Positions 41,223-51,136 of a DNA stretch of 64,000 bases are shown piece after piece. This stretch comes from Gammaproteobacteria bacterium. GTDB lineage: Bacteria; Pseudomonadota; Gammaproteobacteria; Steroidobacterales; Steroidobacteraceae. The notes beneath the pieces were generated by a model. The model worked only from the letters and a program-made list of their open reading frames with translations, did not search any database and had not been told where the DNA came from. Within the stretch, counting starts at the first letter, position 1. Each line of letters opens with the position of its first letter. The position numbers and the translations under genes are program-made. The stretch spans positions 310,001-374,000 of the forward strand of contig JADJHU010000015.1 of NCBI GenBank assembly GCA_016707425.1, read 5' to 3'.

Positions 41223-42089
41223 ATGAACACTTCGGACCTTCCGGCCGCATACAGCGGCACCTTCCTGCTCGGCGGTGATCTCGAAGTGCGCCGTATGGCC
41301 TTCGGCGCCATGCGCCTCACGGGCAAGGGCATCTGGGGGCCGCCGCGCGACCGCGCGGAGGCGATCCGGCTGCTGCGCCGGCTCCCGCACCTCGGCGTGA
41401 ACTTCATCGACACAGCCGACTCCTACGGCCCGCAGGTGAGCGAGGAGCTCGTCGCCGAGGCCCTGTCTCCGTACCCGCCGAACCTGGTGATTGCCACCAA
41501 GGGCGGACTCGTGCGCCCCGGTCCGGGCGAGTGGCGCCGCGATGGCCGTCCGGAGAAACTGCGCGCCGCCTGCGAGGGCAGCCTCGCGCGCCTGCGCCTG
41601 GAGCGAATCGATCTCTACCAGCTGCACGCGCCGGATCCGAACGTGCCGCTCGAAGACTCGCTGGGTGAGCTCGCCCGGCTGCAGATCGAAGGCAAGATCC
41701 GCCACATCGGACTGTCGAGCGTGCGCCCTGAGGAGCTCGAGCGCGCCCGGCGCGTGGTGCGGGTGGTCTCGGTACAGAATCGCTACAACCTCGAGGATCG
41801 GATTTCCGACAACGTACTGACCGTCTGCGAGCGCGACGGACTGGGCTTCATCCCCTGGTTCCCGCTGGCCGCAGGCCCTCTGGCCAGCCGACAGGGCGCA
41901 GTGCTCCGCGTGGCACACCGGCACGGCGCCACCACCGCGCAGGTCGCGCTCGCGTGGCTTCTTCAGCGCTCGCCGGTGGTCATACTCATACCGGGCACCG
42001 CCTCGATCGCGCACCTCGAGGAAAACGTCGCAGCAGCGAAGCTCCATCTGAGCGATGCCGACCTGAGCGAGCTCGCGCAGGGCGCGTGA
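41223..42089 (+). CDS. Aldo/keto reductase
   Basis: This 288-residue TIM-barrel oxidoreductase has NFIDTADSYGPQVSEE (active-site Asp and Tyr), VIATKGGL (Lys) and LYQLHAPDPNVP (His), the catalytic tetrad, and the NADPH-binding C-terminal loop LIPGTASIAHLEENV. The ATG has GGAGGG about 6 bases upstream. It probably reduces aldehydes or ketones with NADPH. It is divergent from a LysR regulator that is likely its controller. Confidence 0.94.
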   Translation: MNTSDLPAAYSGTFLLGGDLEVRRMAFGAMRLTGKGIWGPPRDRAEAIRLLRRLPHLGVNFIDTADSYGPQVSEELVAEALSPYPPNLVIATKGGLVRPGPGEWRRDGRPEKLRAACEGSLARLRLERIDLYQLHAPDPNVPLEDSLGELARLQIEGKIRHIGLSSVRPEELERARRVVRVVSVQNRYNLEDRISDNVLTVCERDGLGFIPWFPLAAGPLASRQGAVLRVAHRHGATTAQVALAWLLQRSPVVILIPGTASIAHLEENVAAAKLHLSDADLSELAQGA

Positions 42090-42128
42090 GGGCGACCATC
42101 GCGGGCATCGTCGCCGACTCGTCCTGCG

Positions 42129-43670
42129 CTACCAGGTGTATCGCACGCGATACCGCAATACGGTCTCCGCATCCTTCGCCACGCGCACAGGGAACTGAAT
42201 GGTGCGCGCATCTTCCTTGCGAAACTCGTGGGTCTTCGAGACGACCTGCCAGTTCGACCAGCGGTAGAGACGCTCCTGCACGAGCACGTCCACCGGCTCT
42301 GACTTGTGATTGCGCAGCTTCACCTCGATCTCTTCTTCGAGCCAGTGCGCACGCGTGTCCACGGCGAAGTCCACCTGACGGCGCTCACCGACCACGTCGA
42401 AGGCCGAGCCAAGCCTGACGCGCACCTCCTCGTCCTTCGGCGTGTGCGCGATGCGATCCTCGCCGATCAGCTCGAGACTGCCGTCGGCCCCGTCCAGCTG
42501 CGACACCCGGATCCGCCCGGCGGGCAGCGGCACGCCGAGTCCGGCCTGCTTTTCGTTGCGAAACGAGAGAAAGACGTCGACCTTGCGGTTCATCTCGACG
42601 CCGGGCTCACGCTCCGTATAGGGCACGCCGAACAGTGGTGCGGACGCGAGACCGGAGTAGACAAGTGTCCTGCGCACCGGGACGCGCCTGGCCTGCTCGA
42701 AGAGCTCGATCTGCTTCGTGGAATTGTCCGGCAGGGTGGTGCGCCTGCCGAGCGTGTACAGGTGGAATTCGAAGAAACTCTTCTGCTCGAAGCCCGCCGC
42801 GGAATCTTCAGCGGTCACGGCCATCATGCGCCGGGTGAGCGCGCCACGCGGCTCGGGCGTGATGCGCTGCACATCACCGGCGATCAGCTTAAGCCGGGCA
42901 TCCTCGTAACTCGCGCCCGACTGATTCACGACACTCACCCACGCCGAGAGGTCCAGGGTGCCGCGGTTCGCATCCGTGCCCGGCGAGAAGACCAGGTTGT
43001 AATCAGCCCACCAGGTGATCCCTCCGGTCTGGTAGGCCACGCGCGTGCGCTGCTCGCCACCGCGCGGGGAGCTCAGATCCCATACGAGTGTCGGCCGGGT
43101 CCTGAGGCCTGCGGGCAACTCGGGAAAGCGCAGCGCCGACCAGTCGCGCAGCGCACTGATCGATCCGTCGGCGCCGCGCAGCACGAGTCCTCCGGCCGCC
43201 GAGAGCAGCGTGCCGCTCGTGCTCGTGCTCTGACTTCCGCTCTGGCGTTCCGCCGTCACCGGTCGGTCGAGAAACTTCAGGAGGAGCTTGTCGGTGCTCA
43301 CGAGATCGAACTGGAAGTTCTGCTCGAGTACGCGCGTCTGCGGATCACTGAGTGAGGCGAACGTCACGGTGGTGGGATCGATCAGCGCCGCCACATCCGT
43401 GAAGGCCACGGTCGAGCGGCCGGGCGCGATGTGCAGCACCCGGTCGTGGCGTACCGTGGCGTAGCCCGGCACGGCCATGCCGTTCGGTACACCGCCCCCG
43501 GGCAGCGGCCGATAGAGTTCCGGAGGGATGCCACCCGGCTCCGCGGAGCTGTAGATGGTGATGGCGGTGTCCTCCCGGGTCGTGGGCGCCGGCTCTGCAG
43601 CGAGCGATCCGCACGTTCCTGCCAGGCCCAGCACGGCGACGCCTGCCGCCATCACGAGTTTCTGTTTCAT
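42129..43670 (-). CDS. DUF4139-domain exported protein
   Basis: The product is about 513 residues from the ATG at 43670 with a signal peptide (AAGVAVLGLAGTCGSLA). The family DUF4139 is visible in GGEQRTRVAYQTGGITWWADYNLVFSPG and SYEDARLKLIAGDVQRI, and near the end in ARTIQFPVRVAKDAETVLRYRVRYTW. Many DUF4139 proteins have an N-terminal DUF4140, and part of that may be here. Longer frames reach 43820, but their N-termini are not signal-like. The role is unknown. A divergent membrane protein gene starts 148 bp away. Confidence 0.8.
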   Translation of the reverse strand: MKQKLVMAAGVAVLGLAGTCGSLAAEPAPTTREDTAITIYSSAEPGGIPPELYRPLPGGGVPNGMAVPGYATVRHDRVLHIAPGRSTVAFTDVAALIDPTTVTFASLSDPQTRVLEQNFQFDLVSTDKLLLKFLDRPVTAERQSGSQSTSTSGTLLSAAGGLVLRGADGSISALRDWSALRFPELPAGLRTRPTLVWDLSSPRGGEQRTRVAYQTGGITWWADYNLVFSPGTDANRGTLDLSAWVSVVNQSGASYEDARLKLIAGDVQRITPEPRGALTRRMMAVTAEDSAAGFEQKSFFEFHLYTLGRRTTLPDNSTKQIELFEQARRVPVRRTLVYSGLASAPLFGVPYTEREPGVEMNRKVDVFLSFRNEKQAGLGVPLPAGRIRVSQLDGADGSLELIGEDRIAHTPKDEEVRVRLGSAFDVVGERRQVDFAVDTRAHWLEEEIEVKLRNHKSEPVDVLVQERLYRWSNWQVVSKTHEFRKEDARTIQFPVRVAKDAETVLRYRVRYTW

Positions 43671-43818
43671 GCTCTCGTTCCTCACGTCTTCGCGGTGCAC
43701 GGCAATTCTCCGGATGTCGGGAAATGCGATTCGAGTCGCGCTTTTCGCGCCCCCGCTCGCCGGATTGTGAGCCAGGCCGTACGGGTGCAGGCTCTGGCCG
43801 TGCAGGATAGCAGCCGCC

Positions 43819-44604
43819 ATGGACGTCGCAGCAAGTCATGACCGCGTGCCGCGTGCCGCCCCGTCTGCTCCCACGTCCCAGCCGCACGTGGCGACCGTTT
43901 CCCCGCTCATGGACCGTGAGTTCATCGAGCGCAACCAGGTGGTCGAGCGCTATCTGGCCGGGCAGCTGCCGCCCCGCGGGGTCAGCGATTTCGAACGCTT
44001 CTGCCGCGAGCACCCGGACGTCCTCGATGCCCTAGGGCTCCCCGAACGGATCAATGCGGGTCTCAGGCTCCTCGAGGCCAGCGGCAAGCCTGAGCCCTGG
44101 GCAGAACGCCCGAAGCGCCCGTGGGAAAAGCCGCCGTTTCTGGTCGCTCTGTCGGCGGCAGCGCTGGTCCTGCTCATTGCCACCGCCGTGCTCGCCCGCT
44201 CGTATCATGCCCGCGGCGAGCACCTCACCCGGCTCGAGCAACGGCTGGCCGAACAGCCACTCGAGCACACCACCGCAACGCGCGCCATCAGGCTGATTCC
44301 CTCGCGCAGCGGCCCCTCAACCCGACCGGCCGTCTATATCGGGGGCGGCGCGACGCAGCTCATCGATCTCCGCTTCGACCTCTCCTGGTCGAAGCACCAG
44401 GCCTTCCGGCTCACCATCGACCGACGGGACCAGGGTCGCGTGGTCCTCGTGCACAATCTGCTGAAGGACTCCAACGGCGACCTCCGCCTGGCCTTCAACA
44501 GCTCGCTGCTCGGACCCGGGGAATACCCGATCACCATCGACGGGCTCACCTGGCGCGGCGCGCCCGTGCCCCAGGCCTGGATCACGATCGGCGTCCAGCG
44601 CTGA
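43819..44604 (+). CDS. Single-pass inner-membrane protein, anti-sigma-like N-terminus
   Basis: This 261-residue protein has a cytoplasmic N-terminal segment (ERYLAGQLPPRGVSDFERFCREHPDVLDAL) resembling anti-sigma N-termini, a membrane segment at about residues 107-126 (PFLVALSAAALVLLIATAVLA) and a periplasmic beta-rich domain ending ITIGVQR. An alternative ATG at 43909 (MDREFIERN) could be the true start, as the first 30 residues are low-complexity. No sigma factor gene is adjacent, and no zinc motif is seen, so the anti-sigma idea is weak. It is convergent with ybbP. Confidence 0.6.
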   Translation: MDVAASHDRVPRAAPSAPTSQPHVATVSPLMDREFIERNQVVERYLAGQLPPRGVSDFERFCREHPDVLDALGLPERINAGLRLLEASGKPEPWAERPKRPWEKPPFLVALSAAALVLLIATAVLARSYHARGEHLTRLEQRLAEQPLEHTTATRAIRLIPSRSGPSTRPAVYIGGGATQLIDLRFDLSWSKHQAFRLTIDRRDQGRVVLVHNLLKDSNGDLRLAFNSSLLGPGEYPITIDGLTWRGAPVPQAWITIGVQR

Positions 44605-44616
44605 CGCTGCAGCCGC

Positions 44617-47106
44617 TCAGTCACCCTGCAGCACGGCGAGCGGCGGCTCCCGCACGGCCGAACGCGTGGCAAGCCAGCCGCTCGCTGCGACGAACAGCAC
44701 GCCGGCAGCCAACCCGATGACCCACACCCAGGCATCAGGCCGGTAGGGCAGCTCGAGCAGGCGCGTGGCGACGAGGTATCCCGCGATCGTGGCGCCGAAA
44801 GCGGCCAGGACACCGGCGGCCAGCCCGATCGTGGCGAATTCCGCGAGCACCCCCTGGCGCACGACCGCGCGGCTTGCGCCGAGCGCGCGCAGCATGGCGC
44901 TCTCGTAGCGTCGCTCATGGCGATTCGCCTGCACCGCGGCGAGCAGGACCGTGAGGCCGGCAAACAGCGTGAAGACGAACACGCTCTGCACGGCGAGCGC
45001 CGCCCTGTCGATCACCGAGCGCACCTGCGTGAGGAGATCCTCCACGTCGAACACCGAGACACTCGGAAAGTGCCGCACCAGCGCGGCGATCGTGCGCGCC
45101 GGATCGCCCTCGATGCGCGCGCTGGTCATGTAGGTGCCGGCCGCGTCCTCGAGCAGTCCGGGCGGGAAGGCAATGAAGAAGTTCGGCTGGAAGCTGTCCC
45201 ACTTGATCTTGCGGATGCTCATGACGTGCGCCTCGAGCGGCTCTCCTGCCACATCGAAGCCAAGCCGATCGCCGAGATGGAGACCGAGCGCCTCCTGGAA
45301 TTCCGTCGCAACTGATACGAACGGCCTGCCGTAGTCGCTCGCCGTCCACCAGTGCCCTGCCACGACGCGGTTGTCCGTCCCCAGATCGCGCTGCAGCGTG
45401 ATGTTCTGCTCACGGGTGGCAAGGCCGCCGTCTCGCCCCGCAAAGTGCAGTTCCTCGGCCGGGCGGCCATTCACGCTCGTCAGCCGCGCGCGAAGCATTG
45501 GCAGCATGCGCGAACGCTTGCCGCCACTGATGGCAAGCTGGCGCTCAAAGGCTTCACGCTCGGCCGGAGGAATGTTGACGAAGAAGTAATTGGGCACGTC
45601 CGCTGGAAGACTCGCCCGCCAGTCCTGCAGCAGATCCCGCCGCACGACGGCCAGCAGCAGCAGAGCCATGAGTGCAAGCCCGAAGGCGACGATCTGCGTG
45701 ACGCTCTCCGCGCGTCGCCGGCTGAGATTCGCAAGTCCGTAGCGCCAGGCAACGCCCACCGTGCCGCGGAGGCGTGCCGCGAGGTGCACGAGAGCGAGCC
45801 CCGCGAGCACCAGCAGCAGCAGAAAGCCCGCGAACAGTCCGATGAAGGCCATGAGGAGTGCGCGGTCTCTCACCACCCACCACGCCAGGATACCCAGCGC
45901 TGCGACCGCCGGACCGAAGGCCAGCAGGACGAGTGGCGGCGGCGGGCCGATGTCCCTGCGCAGCACCCGCAGCGCCGGTACACGCGCAAGCTGCAGAAGC
46001 GGCGGCAGCGCGAATCCGGTCAGCACGGCAATGGCGGCTCCGAAGCCGAGCGCGATCGGTTGCCAGCGCGCGGGAGGCAGCTCCGTGCGCAGCAGCCCGC
46101 GCAGCGTATGGGCAAGCCAGTCCTGCGTCGCATAGCCCACGGCACAGCCGATGAACGCCGCGACGAGCGCCACCATCACCAGTTGCTGCAGGCTCACACT
46201 CAGGATGAAGGCACGCGTCGCGCCGAGCGTCTTCATGAGTGCGACCACGTCGAGGTGGCGCTGCACGTAGCGGCGCGCGCTCATCGCCACCGCGATGGAG
46301 CACAGCAGCACGCTCACCAGGCTCGCGAGACTCAGGAAGCGTCCCGCCCGGTCGGTCGCGCTCCTGATCTGGGGGCTGGCATCCTGGACATCGAGCAGCC
46401 GGTCGCCCGCCCGCTTGTGCACCGTGAGCCAGCGCTTGAAGGACTCGATCCGCCCCCGGTCTGCAGCGAACAGCGCCGCGTGACGCACGCGACTGCCGGG
46501 CTGCAGGAGCTGCGTCGCATCGAGGTCGGCGCGGTTCATCAGGAGCACCGGAGCGAGATCCGCAAAGGTCGAGCCACGATCTGGCAGCGTCATGAGCACG
46601 CGCCCGACGCGAAAGACAGCCGAGCCGATCGAGACCTGCGACCCCACGCCCGCACCGAGCGCGGCCATGAGCTTCGAATCGAGCCAGACCTCCCCCCGGG
46701 CGGGCAGGCTGTGGATCGGCACGCCCCTGCCGAAAGGCGCATCCGCGACGGTCACTTCGCCCCGCAGAGGGTAGCCCGCCGCAGCGGCCGTGAGCCCGGC
46801 GAGCTGCGTGGCCTCGCCGTGAAAGACGACGCTCAGGAGCTCACTGGTTCGCGTCGCGGCGATGCCGCGCCGGACCGCCTCCCGGAAGTAGCTCTCCGGC
46901 AGAGGCTGCGTTCCCTGGACACGCAGATCCGCCGCGAGCACCTGGCTCGCCTGCCGCTCCACAACGATGCCGATGCGGTTCACGAGAAAGCCCACGCCCG
47001 TGAGAGCTGCGACCGCGATAGCCAGCGCGAGCAACAGCACGCCCAGCTCGCCGGATTTCCACTCCCGGGCGAGCGCACGCAGCGCGAGCAGTGACGCACG
47101 GAGCAT
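44617..47106 (-). CDS. ybbP: ABC transporter permease, FtsX-like (YbbP)
   Basis: This 829-residue integral membrane protein with about ten predicted membrane segments contains two FtsX-type regions (LLALAIAVAALTGVGFLV; SVFVFTLFAGLTVLLAAVQANRHERRYESAMLRALGASRAVV) and periplasmic loops. It fits the YbbP group, which pairs with ATPase YbbA, and lies 4 bp from ybbA. The transported substrate is uncertain. In E. coli the ybbAP-tesA cluster has the same order. Confidence 0.93.
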   Translation of the reverse strand: MLRASLLALRALAREWKSGELGVLLLALAIAVAALTGVGFLVNRIGIVVERQASQVLAADLRVQGTQPLPESYFREAVRRGIAATRTSELLSVVFHGEATQLAGLTAAAAGYPLRGEVTVADAPFGRGVPIHSLPARGEVWLDSKLMAALGAGVGSQVSIGSAVFRVGRVLMTLPDRGSTFADLAPVLLMNRADLDATQLLQPGSRVRHAALFAADRGRIESFKRWLTVHKRAGDRLLDVQDASPQIRSATDRAGRFLSLASLVSVLLCSIAVAMSARRYVQRHLDVVALMKTLGATRAFILSVSLQQLVMVALVAAFIGCAVGYATQDWLAHTLRGLLRTELPPARWQPIALGFGAAIAVLTGFALPPLLQLARVPALRVLRRDIGPPPPLVLLAFGPAVAALGILAWWVVRDRALLMAFIGLFAGFLLLLVLAGLALVHLAARLRGTVGVAWRYGLANLSRRRAESVTQIVAFGLALMALLLLAVVRRDLLQDWRASLPADVPNYFFVNIPPAEREAFERQLAISGGKRSRMLPMLRARLTSVNGRPAEELHFAGRDGGLATREQNITLQRDLGTDNRVVAGHWWTASDYGRPFVSVATEFQEALGLHLGDRLGFDVAGEPLEAHVMSIRKIKWDSFQPNFFIAFPPGLLEDAAGTYMTSARIEGDPARTIAALVRHFPSVSVFDVEDLLTQVRSVIDRAALAVQSVFVFTLFAGLTVLLAAVQANRHERRYESAMLRALGASRAVVRQGVLAEFATIGLAAGVLAAFGATIAGYLVATRLLELPYRPDAWVWVIGLAAGVLFVAASGWLATRSAVREPPLAVLQGD

Positions 47107-47110
47107 GTGT

Positions 47111-47782
47111 CTAGAGCAGCCTGCCGGCTGCCATCGTCAGCACACGCCCACAACGGTCGGCAAGCTCCCTGTCGTGGGTCACCAGCATCAGCGTTGTACC
47201 GAGCGTCGCGTTCAACCCGAAGAGAAGTTCGCCGATACGCGCACCGGTCGCGGTGTCCAGATTGCCGGTGGGTTCGTCAGCCAGGAGTACGGCGGGGCGC
47301 GTGACGAAGGCCCGGGCGATCGCCACGCGCTGCTGCTCTCCGCCCGAGAGCTGGCGCGGATAATGGCGGGCGCGCTCGCTGAGGCCAACCCGGCCGAGCG
47401 TATCGAGCGCCGCGCGGCGCGCGTCCTTCCGGCCGGCGAGCTCCAGCGGCAGCATGACGTTCTCCAGCGCCGTGAGCGCGGGCACGAGATGGAAAGACTG
47501 GAAGACAAAACCGATGCGCTCGGCGCGCACCCGCGCACGCCCGTCCTCGTCGAGCTGCGTCAGCTCAGTGCCACCCACCCATACACGACCCGAGGTTGGC
47601 AGGTCGAGACCCGCGAGGAGTGCGAGCAGCGTCGACTTCCCTGCGCCCGACGTTCCCACGATCGCCACGGACTCGCCCTCGGTGACCTCGAGCGAAACGT
47701 CACACAGGATGGTCAGGGGTCCGGCCGGACTGTTAACCTGCCGGCTGACGTTTTCGGCTCTGAGGACGATGTTCCGGGTCAT
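47111..47782 (-). CDS. ybbA: ABC transporter ATP-binding protein (YbbA)
   Basis: The product is 223 residues from the ATG at 47782. It has a Walker A (GTSGAGKSTLLALLAGL), an ABC signature (LSGGEQQRVAIARAF) and a Walker B (AVLLADEPTGNLDTATG) with a LolD/MacB-like profile. It powers YbbP. Its first 14 bases overlap those of divergent tesA, an arrangement known in E. coli. Confidence 0.95.
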   Translation of the reverse strand: MTRNIVLRAENVSRQVNSPAGPLTILCDVSLEVTEGESVAIVGTSGAGKSTLLALLAGLDLPTSGRVWVGGTELTQLDEDGRARVRAERIGFVFQSFHLVPALTALENVMLPLELAGRKDARRAALDTLGRVGLSERARHYPRQLSGGEQQRVAIARAFVTRPAVLLADEPTGNLDTATGARIGELLFGLNATLGTTLMLVTHDRELADRCGRVLTMAAGRLL

Positions 47783-48434
47783 CTCGGTGTGGGCTGCGGC
47801 CCTGCTGCTCAGCATCACGGTCGCCACTGCCGCCCCGCCAGACACTGTGACGGGCGGCACGCACACGATCCTCGTGCTCGGCGATAGCCTGAGCGCCGGC
47901 TATGGCATACGGACCGAAGAGGGCTGGGTCGCGCTCTTGCAGGTGAGGCTCAAGACTCAAGGTTACGGTTACCGTCTCGTGAATGCCAGCGTCAGTGGCG
48001 AGACCACCAGCGGCGGACTGGCGCGTCTGCCGCGCGCACTCGAGCTCCACAGACCGGCCATCGTGCTGATCGAGCTCGGAGCCAACGACGGGCTGCGCGG
48101 CCTGCCGCTCGAGACGACGGAGCGCAATCTCGCCCGGATGGCAGAGCTCTCCCGGCAAGCACGCGCCCTGGTGGTGCTGATCGGCATGCGTCTGCCGCCA
48201 AACTACGGACCCCGCTACACGCAGGAGTTCCATGCGCTTTTCGGCGCGATTGCCAGGCGCCACAACCTCGCGCTCGTACCCTTCCTGTTGCAGGACGTCG
48301 CCCTGCACGATGAGCTCATGCAGGCCGATGGCCTGCATCCGAATGCGAAAGCGCAGCCCGCGATGCTCGACGCCGTATGGCCCGCCCTCCGGCCCCTTCT
48401 GGAAATGGGTCGACGTACCGGCACGAAGGAGTGA
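47769..48434 (+). CDS. tesA: GDSL esterase / thioesterase I
   Basis: This 221-residue periplasmic enzyme has a signal peptide (VISVWAAALLLSITVATA) and the SGNH motifs GDSLSAGYGI, GANDGL and DGLHPN, the last with the catalytic His and Asp. It matches TesA (acyl-CoA thioesterase, lysophospholipase and esterase). The start at 47769 follows GAGG. It overlaps the start of divergent ybbA by 14 bp and ends 5 bp before fadD, so it is coupled to fatty-acid activation. Confidence 0.95.
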   Translation: MFRVISVWAAALLLSITVATAAPPDTVTGGTHTILVLGDSLSAGYGIRTEEGWVALLQVRLKTQGYGYRLVNASVSGETTSGGLARLPRALELHRPAIVLIELGANDGLRGLPLETTERNLARMAELSRQARALVVLIGMRLPPNYGPRYTQEFHALFGAIARRHNLALVPFLLQDVALHDELMQADGLHPNAKAQPAMLDAVWPALRPLLEMGRRTGTKE

Positions 48435-48439
48435 GACAG

Positions 48440-50131
48440 ATGGAACGATTCTGGCTGAAATCATACCCGCCCGACGTCCCGGCGGAGATCGACACGAGTG
48501 AGTATCGTTCGCTGAAGGACCTCTGCGAACGCCACTGTCACGAATTCCCGGAGCGCGTCGCCTACGTGCAGATGGGGCACGCCATGACCTACGGCGAACT
48601 CGAGTCCGCATCGCGCGCCTTCGCTGCGTGGCTGCAGCAGTCCGCTGGTCTCGAGAAGGGCGAGCGCATCGCCATCATGCTGCCGAATGTCCTGCAGTAT
48701 CCGGTAGCCATGTTCGGCGCACTGCGCGCCGGCCTCACGGTGGTGAATACCAACCCTCTGTACACCGCCCACGAGCTCGAGCACCAGCTCAGCGATTCCG
48801 GCGCACAGGCCATCGTCATCCTGGAGAACTTCGCGCACGTGCTCGAGGAGGTCATTGCCCGCACATCTGTCCGCACCGTCATCGTGACCGGCGCGGGTGA
48901 TCTTCTCGGCCCCGTGAAGGGCGCAATCGTCAATGCCGTCGTCAGGCACGTGCGCCGGCAGGTGCCCGCGTGGCACATTGCGGGCGCCACCCGGTTCGCA
49001 ACCGTGCTCGCCAGAGGGCACCAGCTCAGTCTTCGTGAAATCGAGATCGACAACGAAGACATCGCCTTCCTGCAGTACACAGGTGGTACGACTGGCGTGT
49101 CGAAGGGCGCCGTACTCACACACCGCAATTTGACCTGCAATGCCCGGCAGGGACTCGCATGGTTCGGGAAGCACCTGCCAATCGGCGCCACGTACGTGCT
49201 CGCACTACCCCTGTATCACATCTTCTCGCTCACCGGAAACTGCCTCATGTTCATGTGTGTCGGTGCGCGCGGCATCATGATCACCAACCCCAGGGACTTC
49301 CGCGGATTCGTGCGTGAGCTGAAGAAGTACCCGCCCAATTTCTTCCTCGGCGTGAATACGCTGTTCAATGCCCTCCTCCACACACCCGGCTTCGACGAGA
49401 TCGACTTCACGGGCCTCACGGGCACCGTCGGGGGCGGCATGGCCGTGCAGCGCACCGTCGCCGAGCAGTGGCACCAGCGCACCGGCTGCGTCCTCGGTCA
49501 GGGCTGGGGGCTCACAGAAACCTCACCGATCGCCTGCATGAATCCGCTCGGCGAGGATTTCAACGGCTCCATCGGCCTGCCCGTGCCTTCCACCGAGATC
49601 TCCATACGCAGCGACGAAGGTCGCGACCTCGGCGTCGAAGCCATCGGTGAGATCTGCGTCCGCGGACCGCAGGTGATGCGCGAGTACTGGAAGCGCCCCG
49701 ACGAGACCGCGAACGTAATGCTACCGGACGGCTGGCTGCGTACCGGGGATATCGGCCACATCGATGCACGCGGCTACGTGTTCATCGAGGACCGCAAGAA
49801 GGACATGATCGTCGTGTCCGGATTCAACGTCTACCCCAACGAAGTCGAGAGCGCTGCGGTCTCCCATCCGGGCGTGCTCGAAGCAGCCGCCGTGGCCCAG
49901 CCGGACGAAAAGTCAGGCGAATCCGTTGCCCTGTTCGTCGTGCGCAAGGATCCGCATCTCACAGCCGAAGCCCTGATCGCACACTGCCGCAAATCCCTCA
50001 CGGGTTACAAGGTACCCAAACACGTGTACTTCAGATCTGAGCTCCCGAAGACGAATGTCGGGAAGATACTGAGGAAGGCGCTGAGAGATGAGGTAAATCA
50101 GCATCCTTTCACGCGACAAAGCACATCATAA
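48440..50131 (+). CDS. fadD: Long-chain fatty-acid-CoA ligase
   Basis: This 563-residue AMP-forming ligase has motif YTGGTTGVSKGA, GWGLTETSP, DGWLRTGDIG and the C-terminal PKTNVGKILRK. The ATG has an AAGGAG site, and it lies just 5 bp after tesA. It activates fatty acids to CoA esters. It is the last gene before the accessory region. Confidence 0.95.
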   Translation: MERFWLKSYPPDVPAEIDTSEYRSLKDLCERHCHEFPERVAYVQMGHAMTYGELESASRAFAAWLQQSAGLEKGERIAIMLPNVLQYPVAMFGALRAGLTVVNTNPLYTAHELEHQLSDSGAQAIVILENFAHVLEEVIARTSVRTVIVTGAGDLLGPVKGAIVNAVVRHVRRQVPAWHIAGATRFATVLARGHQLSLREIEIDNEDIAFLQYTGGTTGVSKGAVLTHRNLTCNARQGLAWFGKHLPIGATYVLALPLYHIFSLTGNCLMFMCVGARGIMITNPRDFRGFVRELKKYPPNFFLGVNTLFNALLHTPGFDEIDFTGLTGTVGGGMAVQRTVAEQWHQRTGCVLGQGWGLTETSPIACMNPLGEDFNGSIGLPVPSTEISIRSDEGRDLGVEAIGEICVRGPQVMREYWKRPDETANVMLPDGWLRTGDIGHIDARGYVFIEDRKKDMIVVSGFNVYPNEVESAAVSHPGVLEAAAVAQPDEKSGESVALFVVRKDPHLTAEALIAHCRKSLTGYKVPKHVYFRSELPKTNVGKILRKALRDEVNQHPFTRQSTS

Positions 50132-50355
50132 AGAATGGAATGCTCAATAGCGATTTCGGACACATGTCTCAAGCCAGCTCCGAGACCGGGTCCGATCAAA
50201 GGCAGTTCATCAAACGCACTCAGCAACATCCAGAAGTGGTAATAGCGCCAGCCAGCCACAGATGCGGCTGACAGAGAGAGTCCGCGAGAAGAGCTCACGC
50301 GCCGTCAGCAGATCCCATTCGTAAGCATTTCAATGCGCAGAAGGCGGCGAGCGGA

Positions 50356-51108
50356 TTAGCTTCGAGAAGAACGCCGACATTCCTTATCGCTCCAGGCGAA
50401 TAACTGCACGCCCGCAGATACGGCTGACCCACGCGTGGTGCGCTTTGTCTCCCGACGTCGCGTTTCGAGCCACTCATTGATCGTAGCAAGAAAGACCCAC
50501 CCTTGCTCTCGCGAAAAGCTACGAAACGCTGCAACATCTCGGGACGGGAGGTCCGGCACTTCTGCGAATCCTTCTAACCACCTTCTTGACGTCGAACGCG
50601 ATGTGACATTGAATTGCACGGTCGACAACGCGCGTTGCAGCAACCGCGCGACGTAGCTAACCACAAACGGATGAAGCGTTCGAATGGATGCAACCCTGCT
50701 CGCTGGCAGATAGTACTTTCCGCTTTTGATCACGAGCCCAAGAGAAACGAGTTTCTTTGCATCTTCCGCCGCGCCCGCGGTTCGGCGCTCGGATCTAATC
50801 AGCGCCTCGACGCTGGGCGCCTTACCAAGAAGCGGTATAGCACGCGGATTGGCATCACGATCCAGATATCTGCGATTGCGATGCCATCCATCAAGAACCT
50901 GTGCCGCAAGCGCAATGCCAACAGGCCCGTTCTGCTTCCGATACGCTTGCCCCGACGACACGCTCCGCAACGCGTCCTTGGACACCCGCTCGATCTGGCT
51001 CCGGCTGCTGCCCTCAAGCATCATAAATTCGAACAGGCTCGTAAGGATTTCGCCGTAGTAACTGCCATTCGACGCCGAGAGTACTCGCTTCACGTGGATA
51101 TCCTTCAT
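50356..51108 (-). CDS. DUF6502-like protein (helix-turn-helix poor copy)
   Basis: This protein of about 250 residues was read from MKDIHVKRV; a GTG at 51186 would add 26 residues and overlap the neighbour. The pieces SRSQIERVSKDALRSVSS and VLDGWHRNRRYLDRDANPRAIPL resemble DUF6502 proteins, but the helix-turn-helix seen in the neighbouring copy is degenerate. The two tandem copies (this and 51137-51982) probably arose by duplication. The function is unknown. The base composition appears lower in GC than the flanking genes. Confidence 0.6.
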   Translation of the reverse strand: MKDIHVKRVLSASNGSYYGEILTSLFEFMMLEGSSRSQIERVSKDALRSVSSGQAYRKQNGPVGIALAAQVLDGWHRNRRYLDRDANPRAIPLLGKAPSVEALIRSERRTAGAAEDAKKLVSLGLVIKSGKYYLPASRVASIRTLHPFVVSYVARLLQRALSTVQFNVTSRSTSRRWLEGFAEVPDLPSRDVAAFRSFSREQGWVFLATINEWLETRRRETKRTTRGSAVSAGVQLFAWSDKECRRSSRS

Positions 51109-51136
51109 GGCCGGCCGGCCTCGAAAATCGGTACTT

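Noticed and set aside
43819..43909. Anti-sigma factor claim for the single-pass protein
   Set aside because: No sigma factor gene is adjacent and no zinc motif is visible; kept only as resemblance.
50098..50537. Two short minus-strand frames (66 and 80 codons) near the fadD end
   Set aside because: They use weak starts, overlap fadD or the DUF6502-like gene, and show no leader or domain; a hidden peptide gene is not excluded.
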